DNA of 64,000 nucleotides, taken from Nymphaea colorata. Taxonomy: Eukaryota > Streptophyta > Magnoliopsida > Nymphaeales > Nymphaeaceae. Where the stretch lies: the NCBI RefSeq assembly GCF_008831285.2, contig NC_045138.2:20989934-21053933 (forward strand), written 5' to 3'. Made by a program: the position numbers and the translations under genes. Shown piece after piece: positions 30,801 to 43,890 of the stretch. Positions within the stretch are counted from its first letter, which is position 1; each line of letters opens with the position of its first letter. The notes beneath the pieces are model-generated. The model had not been told where the DNA came from, did no database searches, and saw nothing but the letters and a program-made list of their open reading frames with translations.

Positions 30801-33800
30801 TAGCAATGTATAGCAGCCAAAAGATTATGTTTAACTTCTCCCAATTTTGGCCCCCTTAAATATGTAAAAATTCCTCCACATTCTTCGATCCCAGCAGACT
30901 CAGGATTCATGGTTCCCGCGTTGTTTTTGTGTCCAGCTGAAAAGGATACAGGCTGCACATGAGAGGCTTGTCCAGATGCAGCAAAATCAGAGCCAAAGGA
31001 TAATGATGATGCTTTGCTTCTCTCGGAAGTAAATGGATTACTATTAGGCACCTCTCTATTTTCACTCTGCAGATGCAAACCTTCTGAAATACCAGATTGA
31101 TAGGAACTGGAACCATAACTATTTTCTGAAGACTCATGAGATGATTGATGTGGGCTTCTAACTTGTGATTTTCTACTCAGTTTCCTTCCACAAGCAAAAG
31201 AAGTTACATCTCCAGTGCTGGAGCTTGCACTATTACCACTACTTGCTCTGTCACTTTGGCAGCTGCAATTCATCAAAGAACACATGCTACAATTTTGCTT
31301 GAACTGACCTAACTTCTTCTTTAGCCTTTTGACCTCTTTAAAAACCTCTGTTGGCATAGTCAGGTCAGGTTGATGAATAGGCCTTTGTGGTTGCTCTAAT
31401 TCTTCCATGCCCTTCGTCCTATGGTATTCGACATACACATCTCCAACAAGCATCCAAGCCTTGGCCCAGAAAAGACACTTGGAGTTACTCTGATCAATAC
31501 TAGGGCCACTACTACCGGAATTGCATTTGGAGATATTTGCAGTTCTTGACAAGGAAGAGTTCTGTTCATTTCTTATATCATCATAGCTTACTCGACTATG
31601 TGCCTTGCTTCCTATGGACGAGACAAACTGAACGTCATCCAAACATGGAGGCATAGACCCATATACAGAACATGCTAATTCCACGACTTTTAGAGTCTGA
31701 AGCAATTGACCATCTTCTTTATATGAATCTCCAAGAGCTAAATATGACTCTCCAAGCAGAAGAACAAGCTTCCACAACTTATGGTCCATTTTTGATCTAG
31801 GAAGCCACTCACGTATGTCACAGACTTCAATACAATCAGCTTCACCACAAGTGCATATAGAAAATTGATGGACACCTGGAGCCACGTCTGGAATCTCCCT
31901 GCCTTGATCATCCAACTTCCCTTCAGCATTTTGAAGCTGTCTTTTCCACCTAAGGGACTTAATAGCCTGAGAAACATGATGAATTGCAGCTAATTTGGAA
32001 GAAATTGGATCAGAAATGGCATGAAACAATTGCTGAGTTGCTGGGACATGACACATGGCCAGACTTTCAGTTCTACTTGAATCAGGTGTTGCTGTAAGAC
32101 CAGCTTCCAGGTTCACCTGAGAAAGGTCTGATGTTGAACCATGATGAACTGCAGATTCTTTGGTTGAAAGATTACCATCCACATAGTATGATTGTAATTC
32201 ATCATCAATTATTAACTTAGATGCTACTGAAGAAAGTTTTGATGACTCATCTTCCATGTCAGTTACTGTAGCTCCGTATTCCAGTGTAGGTTCCATTGTC
32301 AAATCAAGCTCCTTGTGGCAATTCAAAATGAGCCTTGCAAATTGTTCATGTGCATATGCACGAATGACCTAATGAGAATTTAAGCAAGGAAAAGTCAGCA
32401 TCACAACTTGTTATTACAAAAGCTTTTAACATGAATATAAAAGTGAACTAACAACAAAATGTTTGCTATAACACATACAAACAACCGCCATACCAGATGC
32501 TCTCGGCTATCCAGAAACTCCAAGCACTTTTTGAACAGTTTAGCACACTTTGTTCTATTATCATGCACCTGCATCATTCAACAGCATTCACCAGCACAAG
32601 GTTATAAAAGCAGTAGCCACATTGCAGAAGAGAGAGAGAAAAAGAGAGTGAGAGAGAGATGTACCTTCGAAAGTGATAGTCTATGTGCAAGACGATAAAG
32701 AAGGGTTCCAAGTGAAAAAAATGGATCTTGTCTCCCTTTATTCATAAAAGTTGGAAGGGAGCTACACCCTTGATCATGGTCATCAGATGCATGGCTTTTT
32801 GGTATAACAGAAAGATCAAAAAGCTGAATTATGTCCTCACCAGCACTTTTAAACAGCTGTCATATAAATCATTTCAGAAGGATAGTACAAATGTTAGCAA
32901 TAATACCACATTAAATTATGGTTGCAAAAGGTAACATGAACAGATAAACATAAAGGTCTGAGACATGTACCCAGTAAGAGCCAGGATCATGCTTACAATT
33001 ATCCTGGAGAAACCTTAGTACAGATAGACCATTTTGTTGGACAACTTGAGGATGAAAGGTAGTTGTTCCATCTTCTGATATGCCCTTCAGTAGAAATACA
33101 TCCTCAGTTTTTAGAAGTTCATAGCCCTGAACTACACCATTTCGATGATAACAAATGGCCAATTCAGGGACACTAGCCATCACATTATCTAGCCAGGCTT
33201 CAAGCCACATTAGTGGAGTTATCTGACAAAAGAAACAAACTACTTAGCTGAAACAGTATAAGCAGTTTAACATAAAACAGTGAAAAGAAATTACTAACCT
33301 GGCGACTGACATCCCACAAATGCAAACTCACAGCAGCATATTTTTCATTGCTAAAGAGAAGAAGGTCACTGCCCAGAAGCATGCGAAAGTTCTGGAACTG
33401 CCAAAAAAGGACTCTTAAAAAAGCATCATTAGTGAGCCTTCTATGCTTCTCTGGCTCATGTACTGGAGACCTGCCAGTTTCATCAACTTTCGAAGCTTTC
33501 TCAAGGGCATCACATCTCTTATTCTGCTGGTCGCCCCAAATAGTATTATCATGGTTTCCCTGTGAATAGTCCGGAAGGCCATCAAAGCCAGTCTGCTGAC
33601 TACCAGCAGCATTCCCATAAAGAAATCCAGAGTTACCATAGTCTGTAGAAGTTCTTGAAGAAACACAAGAACCTTCCCCAGGTTTAAACTGTCCAGGTAA
33701 GATACTAGGGCTTGGACTTTCCTCAGATGGCATAAACTGCGAAGGAGGGCAATCACAAGCCTCTGCTCTGACAGAATGCATTGCAAAGTTTAGGAAAAGG

Positions 33801-35098
33801 GAAGGGTCCATGGCTTTTGGTTTGTCCTTTTTTCTTCTAGACATCTTTTCTCCTTCTTCCACATCGGGACTGCAATCAACCGCTAGTTAGAAATAGATTA
33901 CAAACAGTAGCTACAGACAGACAAAGGAAAGTGATGTACCCAGCATTGAGAACAAGTGTCTGTCCAATGCGATGCACTGCAATAGATAGCCGAGCCTTCG
34001 AGTAAGGAATCTTGAAGATTTGCTTTAATATGTCTGCAGGAGCTATGACATCTATTTCATCTCCATACTCAGCAAGCCCAGACACAGCAAGTGCCTCACA
34101 TTTTCTTGCAAGATTTTGACTGATCTGACCACTTCCCAATTGTAGCTCTGCATGTTTCATGTAAAGAATCAAGACAGTTTTATTGCAGAGCAACAAAATA
34201 GAAAGCTAAAGACAGAATCAACAGTTACAAGATAAAAGTAATTAACAACCTCAAACTATGCTTCTTTTCAGAAAAGAAATGCTAAAGATGGATTCCAGAG
34301 GACATCATAGTTTTATATCACTGCAGTTTCTGTGACATAATAAACACATCTTCAAGATTTGAAACCTGCCCTTTACAGTGGAGCATGAACAAAGTTTTGT
34401 TTTTATACGTATGTACTGGTCTGCAAATAGAACACAAAATATGTGCATGCAAAAGATGGTCTAAAACGTTTTGAATTAATGTGAAGCACAATGCTGATTA
34501 TCTTGTCTTCTTCCTTCCATAACAAGCAATCTTACCCTGTGAAGCTGATGGTGTGATATTATTACTGCATCAAACGTCATTTTTGACCAATTATTGGAAC
34601 CAGAAGTCTTCATTATTTCTTAACAAGAATCTTGCCATATGATGCCAATGATGTGATATAATTATTGCATCAAATGTCATCCAACCAATTATTGGAATTT
34701 CATTTCATGCTGCACTGTCTTTCACATATAATTTTGAGATGTGTAGATCATATAAAAGTGTAGGATATTCTTTAATTCTAGTGAAGGAGAAATGGCTAGT
34801 CTATTTCAAATAATGTATGTAGAAAACCAATTACTGGTAGGTTGTGACTTGTGAAGAATGATAGCCTGAACAGCCAACTAAATGCAACGGCTTCATAACT
34901 AAAGGTCAGACAGCCTTTTCACTTGCTGTATTGATCCCAAAACAAGATTGACCCAGCAAAACCGGGGAACATGACAATCATGACAGAATTTTATGATACT
35001 AATCTGTGATTATTGTACGCAGGGTGGGCATCGGGCCTCGGCCCAGGCCAGGCCAAGTTGGGCCTGGCCCAGTTTTATTTTAATAAACAAATTCAAAG

Positions 35099-35168
<70 letters not shown>

Positions 35169-38100
35169 TAAAATTAAAAAAATTATCGGCCCAAACCCGA
35201 TCCAATGCTTACCCTTAATTATCATAATGCAGACTATGCAAGGCAGTCGGCCATTTTTATTCAAGTTCCAGTTCTAGAGATGATTTAGAAATTTTCCTTA
35301 GATCATGAAATTTGGAAGAAGAAATTTGTATAACGAAGTATGGTAATAGAAACTTGTCAAAAGTTCTTTTAGAAAAATCACAAATCTTGGACATGAAGAG
35401 GTTGAGGTCCATAATAAGAATTCTAAAATCGGCAAATCAAGAACAATCAAATGTAACCTTGGTTGCAACCCTTGGACCAGTCAACTAGTTGTCCAAGTTG
35501 GCAGACAGTCGATTAATCCATGGGCATAAAAACTGGTAGACCAGTTCTATAGTATAGACTACTTACTAGCGACTAACTTAGTCAACTAGCCAAGGACTGC
35601 ATCCTTTTTCGCATGTTTCTCTTTTGTTTACATAGTTTTTCCTTTTTTAAAGAAAAAAAAACCTATGTCACGTGTCAGAGGGTGCGGGTGCTAGTGCGGT
35701 GAGGATATATATATTTAGCTGCAACAACAAACAAATTGCCTCTTTTTCCATTGAAGCATTAACAACATAGCTTGTTAATCACTGATTGCTATTTTTATTG
35801 CTTATTAACAATTTTTTTGTTAGTTTTGTTGACTGCAGACAATTATATATGTACATAGTAGACGGCCGTTTTCAGCTCTCTCTCTCTCTCTCGCTATATA
35901 TATATATATAGTAGACGGATCCATCTACCTCTGTGGTTGCCTTTCTACATTTGTGTCGCTAAAAACAGTCACAAAAGATGCACTGACGACGGCTAGTTGT
36001 TTGGCCATGGTTTGTAGCAACGGAATGCATCTTTTGCAATAGTTTTTTAGCGACACAAAATAAAGAAGCAACCATCCAACCACTGAGGTAGCAGATTATT
36101 TCAATTTTCCTATGTGTGTGTGTGTGTGTATGTATATGCACACAAAACAGAGATTTCTCCACCCATCCCAAGGAATCTAGCATTGGGTTACTCTAGACTT
36201 TAGTTCTTGTGTTTATTTCTACATTTTTTTATTGACTATATCTTTGAAGAGCAACTTGGTTCCACCAAATGCACCAATCTCTTGGCAAAGGTCACGTCAC
36301 GTTAATGCTGAGTGTTCCTTACAACAGAATAGATCAACCCAGTTCCCATTCCTTTTCTATGCACTCACTTGGTATCTCTGACATAGAAAGAAGGATGTGA
36401 TGGGAGGGAAGCAGCCCTACTCTCTGTCTCACAAATAATTTCACTGACATCTCGCATTCACACCCTTTATTTGGCTGCCATCAGGATTAGTTGTAGATAT
36501 ATTAGTCTTTTTGGGTTCACCACCAATTATCTCCCTCTATGAAATGTTGTTGTGGTCAACATATGGAATATGCCACTTAGTAATTTCTAGCTCACTGAGG
36601 GTCAGAACCTCTGAAATAAACAAAGGACTTCATTCTGTGACTCCATGATTTTGCTCCGAATGCTCCAAACAAGGTAAAGCTTGAAGTTATTTTCTGTACT
36701 CAATTAACTTCTCCATGTGTCTAGTCGGGTGGACACCGGCCAGACTTCCAACCAAATCCCCCCAAAAATCACACGTGTACTGCATAGGAAGGAAGCAGTC
36801 GAAGTCTATTCATACTTGTGAATAAGCCCCTCATGTATTTTATGAAGCACCTTTAATTGATGCAGCGGCACCTTCATCACGATTAAGTTACCATTTTTCT
36901 ACTTGACAGGTCACCAATCAGGATCCGACCACTTTTTCAGTCTCTTGTAGGCCCTCCCCAAACATGTCCTGGCAAAGTAAGTGGTGTCTTCCCAATTCTT
37001 AGTGAACTGGTATGAAGTGCCTTATAGGCTGCTAAACATTGTATGGCATTAGGGATGATTGCCAATATCAAGCTTAAAAGAGCTGATGTCTCACTCTTTG
37101 GCGGTTTTAGTAGGGCCACGTCCAAGAGATGCACCAGGTCCCTAAACCCCCAAAACACTACCTCCCTCTTCCTGTTGTCTTCCAGTTTCCCTCCCCCTCC
37201 ATCTGCACCAACCTTTGACAGCCTGCTCCAGCCCCAAGGAACAGGCTGAGCTTTTCGGTGGACGGTGGAAAATTTTCATTAAGGTATGTAATATTCTTTT
37301 TTCATTATTTTTTATTTTTGTTTATTTGAATGTTTGTTCAGACTTTTTTCTCCTACCGTTTCTGGCATTTTAGAACTGGTTGTTTCACTCTCTCACCTAT
37401 TTTTTTCTCTCCCCGTTTTTTCTTTATTTTTTCCTCTCCACAACCATCCTCAACCCAGGACAGGATCCTAGGGAGGGGAAAAGACCTGAACTGAAATTGG
37501 TGCTATATTCGGATCTAATGTTCAGTATCTCTTCATATGCATCATATTGTCCTTATCCATCAATGTGGCCTTCATCCTCATGGCACATGTTCGTATCTAG
37601 TACTGAGTTTCAAGCAACATATGCTAAAAATATAACAAAAATTTTCATGATTCGGATGCATTAATACATTGTAGTGTTCTAAAGATATCTCAAAAGAGTT
37701 TCAGAGTCAATATTGTCCTGAGCTAAAAGCCAATCCAGAGTTTCTGCACTCATAAACAATACAACAGATTAGATTGCCTTAATAAAAGCAAACAACTCCA
37801 TCTCTAAAATCCAATGCAGGTAGGCAACTCTAAATTGAATTGGTGTTCTGCAAGTACACGAAGTGGTTTACAGCCAGGTAGTACTAAATATTATTTGAAA
37901 CCCATCGTTGTGTAAAATAAGAACATCATTATCACAGATGTCGCGGTTCGCGGTTCCAAACAATAAACTAACAGAGTATGCTTTATCGAAACTAACAGTG
38001 AAACTGCCTGCAGGAATTTAATGATTGAATTCAAGAAAGTAAAAAATTCACAAAAGCTGCTAAACCGAACCCAATTTAAAACAGAAAAGAGACTCCGAAA

Positions 38101-38542
38101 GTCCTGCTATGTATCAAACTTCACATGAAACACAAGCACACGAGACAAACGGGCGACGATGGCTCCATACCTCGGTCGCATCCGGCGAAGACCTTGTGGG
38201 GGAAATTCGGTAGCAGAGGGAGGTCATTGAGGTCCGTCTCCGTCGGAATCAGCCGGTATCGAGGCGCCACCACCCTGCAAAGGGAAAATCAAATCACGAT
38301 TCACAGAAAAGAAACCGACAATACTGACTACACACATCAGGGGCGGGACTGAGAAGATGATAATGATAAAGATGTGATGATTACTTCTTCTGTGAGACCG
38401 GGGAAGGGACGAGAGCAGAATGGAAAGACTGGTCAGTGGGAACGTGGAGAGTTCCGCAGATGAATCCACCGACGGGCTTCGGCTTCATCACCTCCAGCGT
38501 CCCTACGCATTGTAACGCCTCCCCTGAACCCTCTCCCCCCAT
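27822..38542 (-). CDS. EDRF1-like (erythroid differentiation-related factor 1) protein, nine exons
   Basis: Plant homologue of EDRF1, related to Arabidopsis At1g35660; the biochemical role in plants is not established. Exons on the minus strand: 38385-38542, 38171-38274, 33940-34147, 33299-33869, 32971-33222, 32665-32856, 32494-32568, 29876-32368, 27822-28127. All junctions are GT-AG and in frame, giving 1452 aa, close to the Arabidopsis length as I recall it. Family landmarks: LQCVGTLEVMKPKPVGGFIC near the N-terminus, RYRLIPTETDLNDLP, RKCEALAVSGLAEYGDEIDV, SIAVHRIGQTLVLN, LFLNFAMHSVRAEACDCPP, LFWQFQNFRMLLGSDLL, SLGTLLYRLAHRLSLSK, and in the large exon 8 TPR-like helical repeats (about residues 900-1350) plus a Ser-rich linker. 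No break seen. Intron 2 is 3.9 kb. Confidence 0.95.
28128..29875 (-). other. Intron 8 of the EDRF1-like gene
   Basis: 1.75 kb between donor ATG|GTATGT (at 29875) and acceptor TTATTGCAG (at 28128). No coding or mobile-element signature recognised. Confidence 0.8.
35018..35215. mobile_element. Probable non-autonomous element with GGGCC-rich ends around a (TA)n tract
   Basis: The left end AGGGTGGGCATCGGGCC is imperfectly complementary to the right end GGCCCAAACCCGATCCAATGCTTACCCT, with a (TA)n tract at 35102-35165 between. GGGCC-rich ends of this kind recur in plant genomes. No target duplication was identified. Confidence 0.45.
35663..35714 (+). repeat. Dispersed CTATGTCA...GGTGCGGGTGC-(TA)n repeat, copy 1
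   Basis: Starts CTATGTCACGTGTCAG, continues GGTGCGGGTGC, and ends GTGAGGATATATATAT. Two further copies are at 45389 and 47485. Confidence 0.7.
35925..36091. mobile_element. Hairpin (foldback) element, MITE-like
   Basis: Left arm 35925-35982 (CTACCTCTGTGGTTG ... TTGTGTCGCTAAAAAC ... AAAAGATGCA) pairs with right arm 36026-36091 (TGCATCTTTTG ... TTTTTAGCGACACAAAA ... CACTGAGGTAG) with some mismatches and small gaps. The loop is 35983-36025 and contains GACGACGGCTAG. The GTCGCTAAAAA ends resemble plant MITE or CACTA subterminal sequence. Confidence 0.7.
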
Positions 38543-41240
38543 TCTTTCTTCTCCCAAGGGTCTGGAAATCCCTTCTCCTCCTCCTGCCTCGCTTATTGTT
38601 GCCGCTATCTCTGCCCGTTCAGCGCAAGCGGGCGAGTTGGCTGGCGTGTCTTAAACACGCCCTCCGTTCGAGTTTTGAGGGTGATATTATGATGATGATA
38701 TTGTCATATTGGAGAGTTTCGATCTGTGAATAAGAGTGCCGCTATGGAGGTCAATTCTTATATCCCTTTTCCCCTCTCCTCTCTCTCCCTGTCCCTCCCT
38801 CCCTCTCTCTCCTTGTCCCTGTCCCTCCCTGACTGCGGCGGAGATGGTGGTGGCGGTCGCTTTGCCGCTGCTCTGTTCAGCCTTCGCCGTCGCGGCGGTG
38901 TCTCTTTGACTGCCTTATGTGGGTCCCACAAAGAAGCGAATGGAACGTTCTGGACCATGGATACTGAACAGGTTTGGGTCCCACTCTCAACTTTTCTTGG
39001 TCCCGCGAAGTTGGTGTTTGAGTGCTCAAACCTCTATCATTCAAGTGTCTCACTCTAAAACATTCCCTTGATCCCTGGAAACTAGTAATCAGATTATGAT
39101 TGAATTTTACATTGATTTTAAACGAACATTAGTTTTCCCTATACATACCTTTTGACACAAGTCTGGAGAAAGTTGCTTCAATCGTATGAATGAATTTATT
39201 TGTTTTTAAGATTGCATTGTTTGTTCTAATCTTTGTAATGAATTTCATGGGAAGTTTAAGTTCCATGGATGTGGTAACAAGATTGGACATAGTTGTATCG
39301 AATTGCTTGGAAATTGATGAAATCGCTTGAACAGTGATGTGCATAGATGAAGATTGTTCCCTTCAAATATTGAACAAAGATGGAAAATCGTATGAAAACC
39401 ATGTTTTAGATAGAATACCTTCTTGTTATGTGTATTGCATTGGTTGTCCGTTGTTCTAGTCACGTTGCATGAGTCCAATGCACATCACATGAATTCTAGT
39501 TTGTAGGATTGTTCAAAAGGTATGTTGAAGCACGAGGTCCACCTATTATGTGTAGGTATTCGTGCGCTAAAGCACAAAATTTGTGCATTTTGTATGGGTG
39601 TTCATGTGTAATAGCACAAAGTCCACACACTTAGTGCAGGTGTTCGGGTGTTAGTGCGACAAAGCACAAAGTCCACACACTATGTGTGGAATTTGGTTGT
39701 TCCTACACCAAAGTGCAAAGTTCATGCACTCAGGGCGGAGCTAGAAATTTGAGAGGGACGAATTAAAGTTTCTAAATTTTAACACAAGCTGAAATGTTAT
39801 TTTTCAAAATTTTTATATAGGACAGTAAAATTTTCTAAATTTACATGTATTTTTTTTTTTTTAAATGAAGTGGAGTCAAGGCTCATGCAGGCCCTCCCTC
39901 CCTTGACTCTGCCCCTGCATGCACTCTATGCGGTTGTTCATGCGATTATGATGATGATAACACAAAACATTTTGCCTCACAAGTTGTTTGATGTGATTCT
40001 TACTCCTAGCAAGGGCATGACATTTAAGTTGCACACAGAAGCATATTAAGTTTTGTATAGAATATTCCAATGAATCAGAAGTTCTGACAAACAAGTGGTA
40101 GATAGTATTATTGGATCATGCATACGGCTATATCACAAGTTAAGAATATTTTGGCCAATGAATCAGGAAGAATCCAACATGTCTTATTTAAACATGAACA
40201 ATTATATGCTCATCAGAAACAAGTTATGAAAAGTTATTACAAGAAAGATTTCAAAATTTTGTTGGGTTATTTGAAGCGAGATGAAAACAGGAAAATTTTA
40301 ATATGCAATTTTTTCATCTTTTGGTCTTTAATATTTATTTCAATCTGATATCCCATTGGTTGAATAAGTTTCGTTTTCTTAGCGTCGTGGATATGAAGAC
40401 CTTCTGGTTTAACTTTAACTCGCAATGGACAATTTTCTTCGGTTAGTCCGCATTTTAATTTGGAGCTTGAGCTTACAAGATGCGTCTATGAGGATAAAAT
40501 TTATGAATTTGTATACAATTACAACATCTACGTGATTATATTACAAGCAAATATTGACTCTTGAAGCATAAATCGTGTAACCAAATGACAAAAAATAGGA
40601 TGGATCAGTTTTACAATCCAATGCATAAGAGGAAAAAGGCAAAGCTCATACCCATGGTCAAAATACATGTTCTTCCTTTCCTTTACTCTATTAAGCATAT
40701 AAAACTCTTTACACAGATCACTTTTCAGGTGAGTGAGCATGAGAGGTCCACTCCAACAGCCTTTCAAGCTGAATGTTGTGTCCCATAAAACGCTTAGTCG
40801 GTAGTGCCGACATAAATCAAACTAGAAAAATAAATCAAACTAGAAAAATGTGTTCTTTATATGTTCTTAACCTGACCGGTTACGCTATGTGCCCACATAA
40901 ATCAAACTAGAAAAATGTGTTGATGTGACCAGTTATGCATCATTTTTCACCGCATAAAAGTTGGAATTTTTCTTTTTTTGATTTAGAGTAGGAGTGCCGA
41001 GTTTTGGAAATCTCACTACATGAAAGCAGAAGCAGAGTATCTTTGATGCAAAGAGGCAACTGTCACAAATGGTGCTTCGGTAATCGCAGAGGTATGCTCT
41101 TTTACTTTCGACTTGGGCAATGCGCAAATCCGGAGGGAGCTTCGTCGCTTTGGAGAGAGAGAGAACAAATTTTGTTTTCCGACTCGTTGTCTCTCTGATG
41201 AGATCCCGCAAATCTGGACTTTCGACTCGTTGTCTCCCTG
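38543..41240. other. Intergenic region between divergent EDRF1-like and PPR genes
   Basis: Holds the promoter of the EDRF1-like gene just right of 38542 (C/T-rich tract at 38760-38830) and that of the PPR gene left of 41241. Includes a degenerate tandem repeat (39526-39735) and a short repeat of AAATCAAACTAGAAAAA at 40816-40918. No additional gene recognised. Confidence 0.65.
39526..39735. repeat. Degenerate tandem repeat, about 60-bp period
   Basis: AGCACAAAGTCCACACAC-like cores alternate with TGTGTAGGTGTTCGTG-like segments three to four times. Copies are diverged and of unequal length. Confidence 0.6.
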
Positions 41241-42551
41241 ATGAGATCTCAGCTCAGCCATTCGACTTTGCCTTTCATCCGCAACTACCCCCGTCGTCAC
41301 CTTCTCCTTTCCCGTTTCGCGTCGTCCACCACCACTCCCCTATCATGGCTGCCAATACCCAAAGAAACAACCCCAAGAACGGGAGCTCAGACACACAGAA
41401 TCACGAACAAGGACGTCCTGAGGTCCCTCTCCGACGAGACCCACCTTCCTAAAATCATCCAAATCTTCAAGAAAGCCGCCAAGCAAAAGGGTTTCAAGCA
41501 CGACTACCCGACCTATAGGCTCATCATCAACAAACTTGGCCGCCAGAAGAGGTTCAGGGCGATGGAGTTGTTTATAGAGAGGATGAAAAGCGAGGGCGTA
41601 ACCTGCGATTCCGGCGTTTTCGGCGACCTTATCGAAATCTACGCCGAAGCGGGCTTGCTGGATCGAGCCGTGGAACTTCTCTACAGAATTAGGGATTTTG
41701 GCTGTGATTGCTCGGAGAGGGTTTTCACAAGACTCCTTGAATCGCTCGTTCAATCAGATCGGCTTGATTCGGCTAGAGCTTTGTTCATGGACGCTCACCG
41801 GCTGGGGTACGACCCAAAGATTCGAAACGTTATGGCACTTGTTAGGGCATGTTGTGAGAAGGGGAGTGTGGACTCTGCCATTGAGCTTCTTGAATTCATG
41901 GCGCTCAAAGGATGCGTACCAGACTTGCGTTGTTATGGTTTTCTAGTCTCTTGGTCCTGCTCCTTTAATCGATTCGACCTTGCACTCGGCATCCTGGATC
42001 AAATGAAGAATCGGGGAAGAGAGCCGGATGTTGTTGTGTATAACACGCTGATCAACGGCTTCTGTAGAAGTGGGGAGATCGATCGAGCGAATGAGATCAT
42101 CTCCAAAATGGAGTCTGCCGGAATTAGATCAGATACGATCACGTTCAATACAATGATGAACGGATTCAGCAATGCTGGATTGATCAGAGACAGTACGAGA
42201 GTTCTCGATTTGATGTTCCAACATGGCGTGGATGCTGATGCCGTTACTTTCACCACTCTGCTAAATTGTCTGTGCAGGCAAGGGAAGGCGAATGAGTTCA
42301 GAGTGGCTTTGGGGAAAATGTTGGTGATGGGTGTTGCTCCTGATGGCCCAATTCTAAACATCCTAATTGCTGAATTTTGCAAGAGAGAGATGCTGAATGA
42401 GGTTTGCTTCGTTCTCAGGGATATGATGTTAAATGATCGTGTACTGAATCAGAATAGTTGCAGGATTGTTGTGGATTCTCTTGGGGAATGCAGGGAGCTT
42501 GGTGGGTTATTAGGTATAGGATTTAAGAGGGGATGGGTGCCTCTGTCATAA
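41241..42551 (+). CDS. P-class pentatricopeptide repeat (PPR) protein
   Basis: Intronless, 436 aa, as is usual for plant PPR genes. PPR proteins bind organellar RNA and act in editing, splicing, stability or translation; P-class members lack E/DYW domains, as here. About nine 35-residue repeats can be read from residue 89 onward, for example YPTYRLIINKLGRQ, SGVFGDLIEIYAEAG, VVVYNTLINGFCRSG, TITFNTMMNGFSNAG and AVTFTTLLNCLCRQG. The N-terminus (first about 50 residues) is rich in Arg, Ser and Thr with almost no acidic residues (HLLLSRFASSTTT), fitting a mitochondrial or plastid transit peptide. The RNA target is unknown. The frame is intact to TAA at 42549-42551. Confidence 0.95.
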   Translation: MRSQLSHSTLPFIRNYPRRHLLLSRFASSTTTPLSWLPIPKETTPRTGAQTHRITNKDVLRSLSDETHLPKIIQIFKKAAKQKGFKHDYPTYRLIINKLGRQKRFRAMELFIERMKSEGVTCDSGVFGDLIEIYAEAGLLDRAVELLYRIRDFGCDCSERVFTRLLESLVQSDRLDSARALFMDAHRLGYDPKIRNVMALVRACCEKGSVDSAIELLEFMALKGCVPDLRCYGFLVSWSCSFNRFDLALGILDQMKNRGREPDVVVYNTLINGFCRSGEIDRANEIISKMESAGIRSDTITFNTMMNGFSNAGLIRDSTRVLDLMFQHGVDADAVTFTTLLNCLCRQGKANEFRVALGKMLVMGVAPDGPILNILIAEFCKREMLNEVCFVLRDMMLNDRVLNQNSCRIVVDSLGECRELGGLLGIGFKRGWVPLS

Positions 42552-43890
42552 TTCATAAATTATGCACTGTGGGTCTGACAGAAGAAGGCCACATGGAAAA
42601 CCTTTTGGGGATCGGGATGCCACTGATGAATATGATTCAAAACTTGAATATTAGTCTTATAGTGCAAGAAATTACAACACAGGTTCAAGACTTTGATACC
42701 CAATTCCCTACCGCGGCTTCTTTGCACCATTGAGAGAATCGGCGTTCAGCGGCTTTCTAGAGCTCATGCTAGTGTTGGGCTTTCAGACCTGCAAAAAGAA
42801 CGCCGAACAGGTGGAACAGTTTTTTGTTACATGATTCAGCAGAAACGTGTTCTTGTGGAAGCTGCTTTAACCCCTCAAGGAACTTGAGAGGTGGAAGAAA
42901 TTTCTGGGGAAAACCTGCAGATATTGCCAACGATTTGAAACTAACGCAATTTGGTAGTGTTGTTGGAAAAGCTACTTCATTGGAGGCAATGGCTTTCGTG
43001 TGCTATGGATGAACAGCCTGCGAGTCCCTGCTGACTATGCTAAGTAAGGACTAAGGGCCAACCTGTTACGGTTTGTGGATTTGTCAACTTGGGCGATAAG
43101 TTGCTCTTGTTTCCTTTGACTCTAGAACATGTGGAAAACCATACACTGGACAAATATCTTGGGTTTACTCGTGCCTGCCGTAACAATGTATCTTCCCGGT
43201 TATTTTCCACCCAGGCAAAGAAGAGTTGGGAGGAAATGGTGGAATAACTATGGGAGGGAAAACAACCGCATCCAGAAAAAAGAGAAGTGATTATCAATAG
43301 CAGTAGCAAAATGGCCCTATACCAACTGATATCCTCAGTGTCTCAACGAACTTTTCACCAGCTGACTATTGACAGGGAAAACAACAGGAGAATAAGCATA
43401 CAAAAGGGAAAAACAGAGCTCAAAACACCAACACCAAATGTGAAGTTCATCCAAGCAAGGGAAACTAAACAACGGATTGACCAATCACCAAAATATTGAG
43501 CCAAATGTGCTGAACATTTATCTAAGAAAATGAGGATAGTTCCTGTTTGGACGTTCTTCCAATCGTGACTGCGATTCAGATGATTGAACTTCAATCTCGA
43601 TGCTCATTCGTTTATTAGCTTGACTGCTTCACAACTACCGTGTACTTTATTGCCAGACAAAATTGTACATGTATGATTTTCATCAGCCCAAATAGATAAA
43701 AAGTCCTAGTAAACATCGATACAATAATTTCACAATCTGGCTCTCAGCTCGACGAGGCTAATGATCAAACTATGATCTCCATTTGTTCAAGACACAAGAA
43801 AAGGATGCAAGCACCGAATGAACCAACCATCATTCCAAGAGTGAGCTGCTATTTCCATGTTATGGCTAATGCCACGGGACAATTTAAATT
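42552..43890. other. Intergenic region between convergent PPR and Voa1-like genes
   Basis: Contains the PPR 3' UTR and the 3' UTR of the minus-strand gene ending at 43891. Short ORFs only, none recognised. Confidence 0.6.

Larger units (their letters stand above)
34148..38170 (-). other. Intron 2 of the EDRF1-like gene, repeat-rich
   Basis: About 4 kb. Contains a GGCCC-rich repeat (35018-35215), a hairpin element (35925-36091), a (TA)n-associated dispersed repeat (35663-35714), (CT)n and (GT)n tracts near 35878 and 36113. Short ORFs near 36937-37249 were not recognised. Confidence 0.75.

Noticed and set aside
36937-37249. Opposing ORFs in EDRF1-like intron 2
   Set aside because: No recognised domain and they are shadows of each other; no splice-consistent extension.
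39526-39735. CRISPR-like alternation of repeat and spacer
   Set aside because: Plant nuclear DNA; repeats are degenerate and unequal, simply a decayed tandem array.
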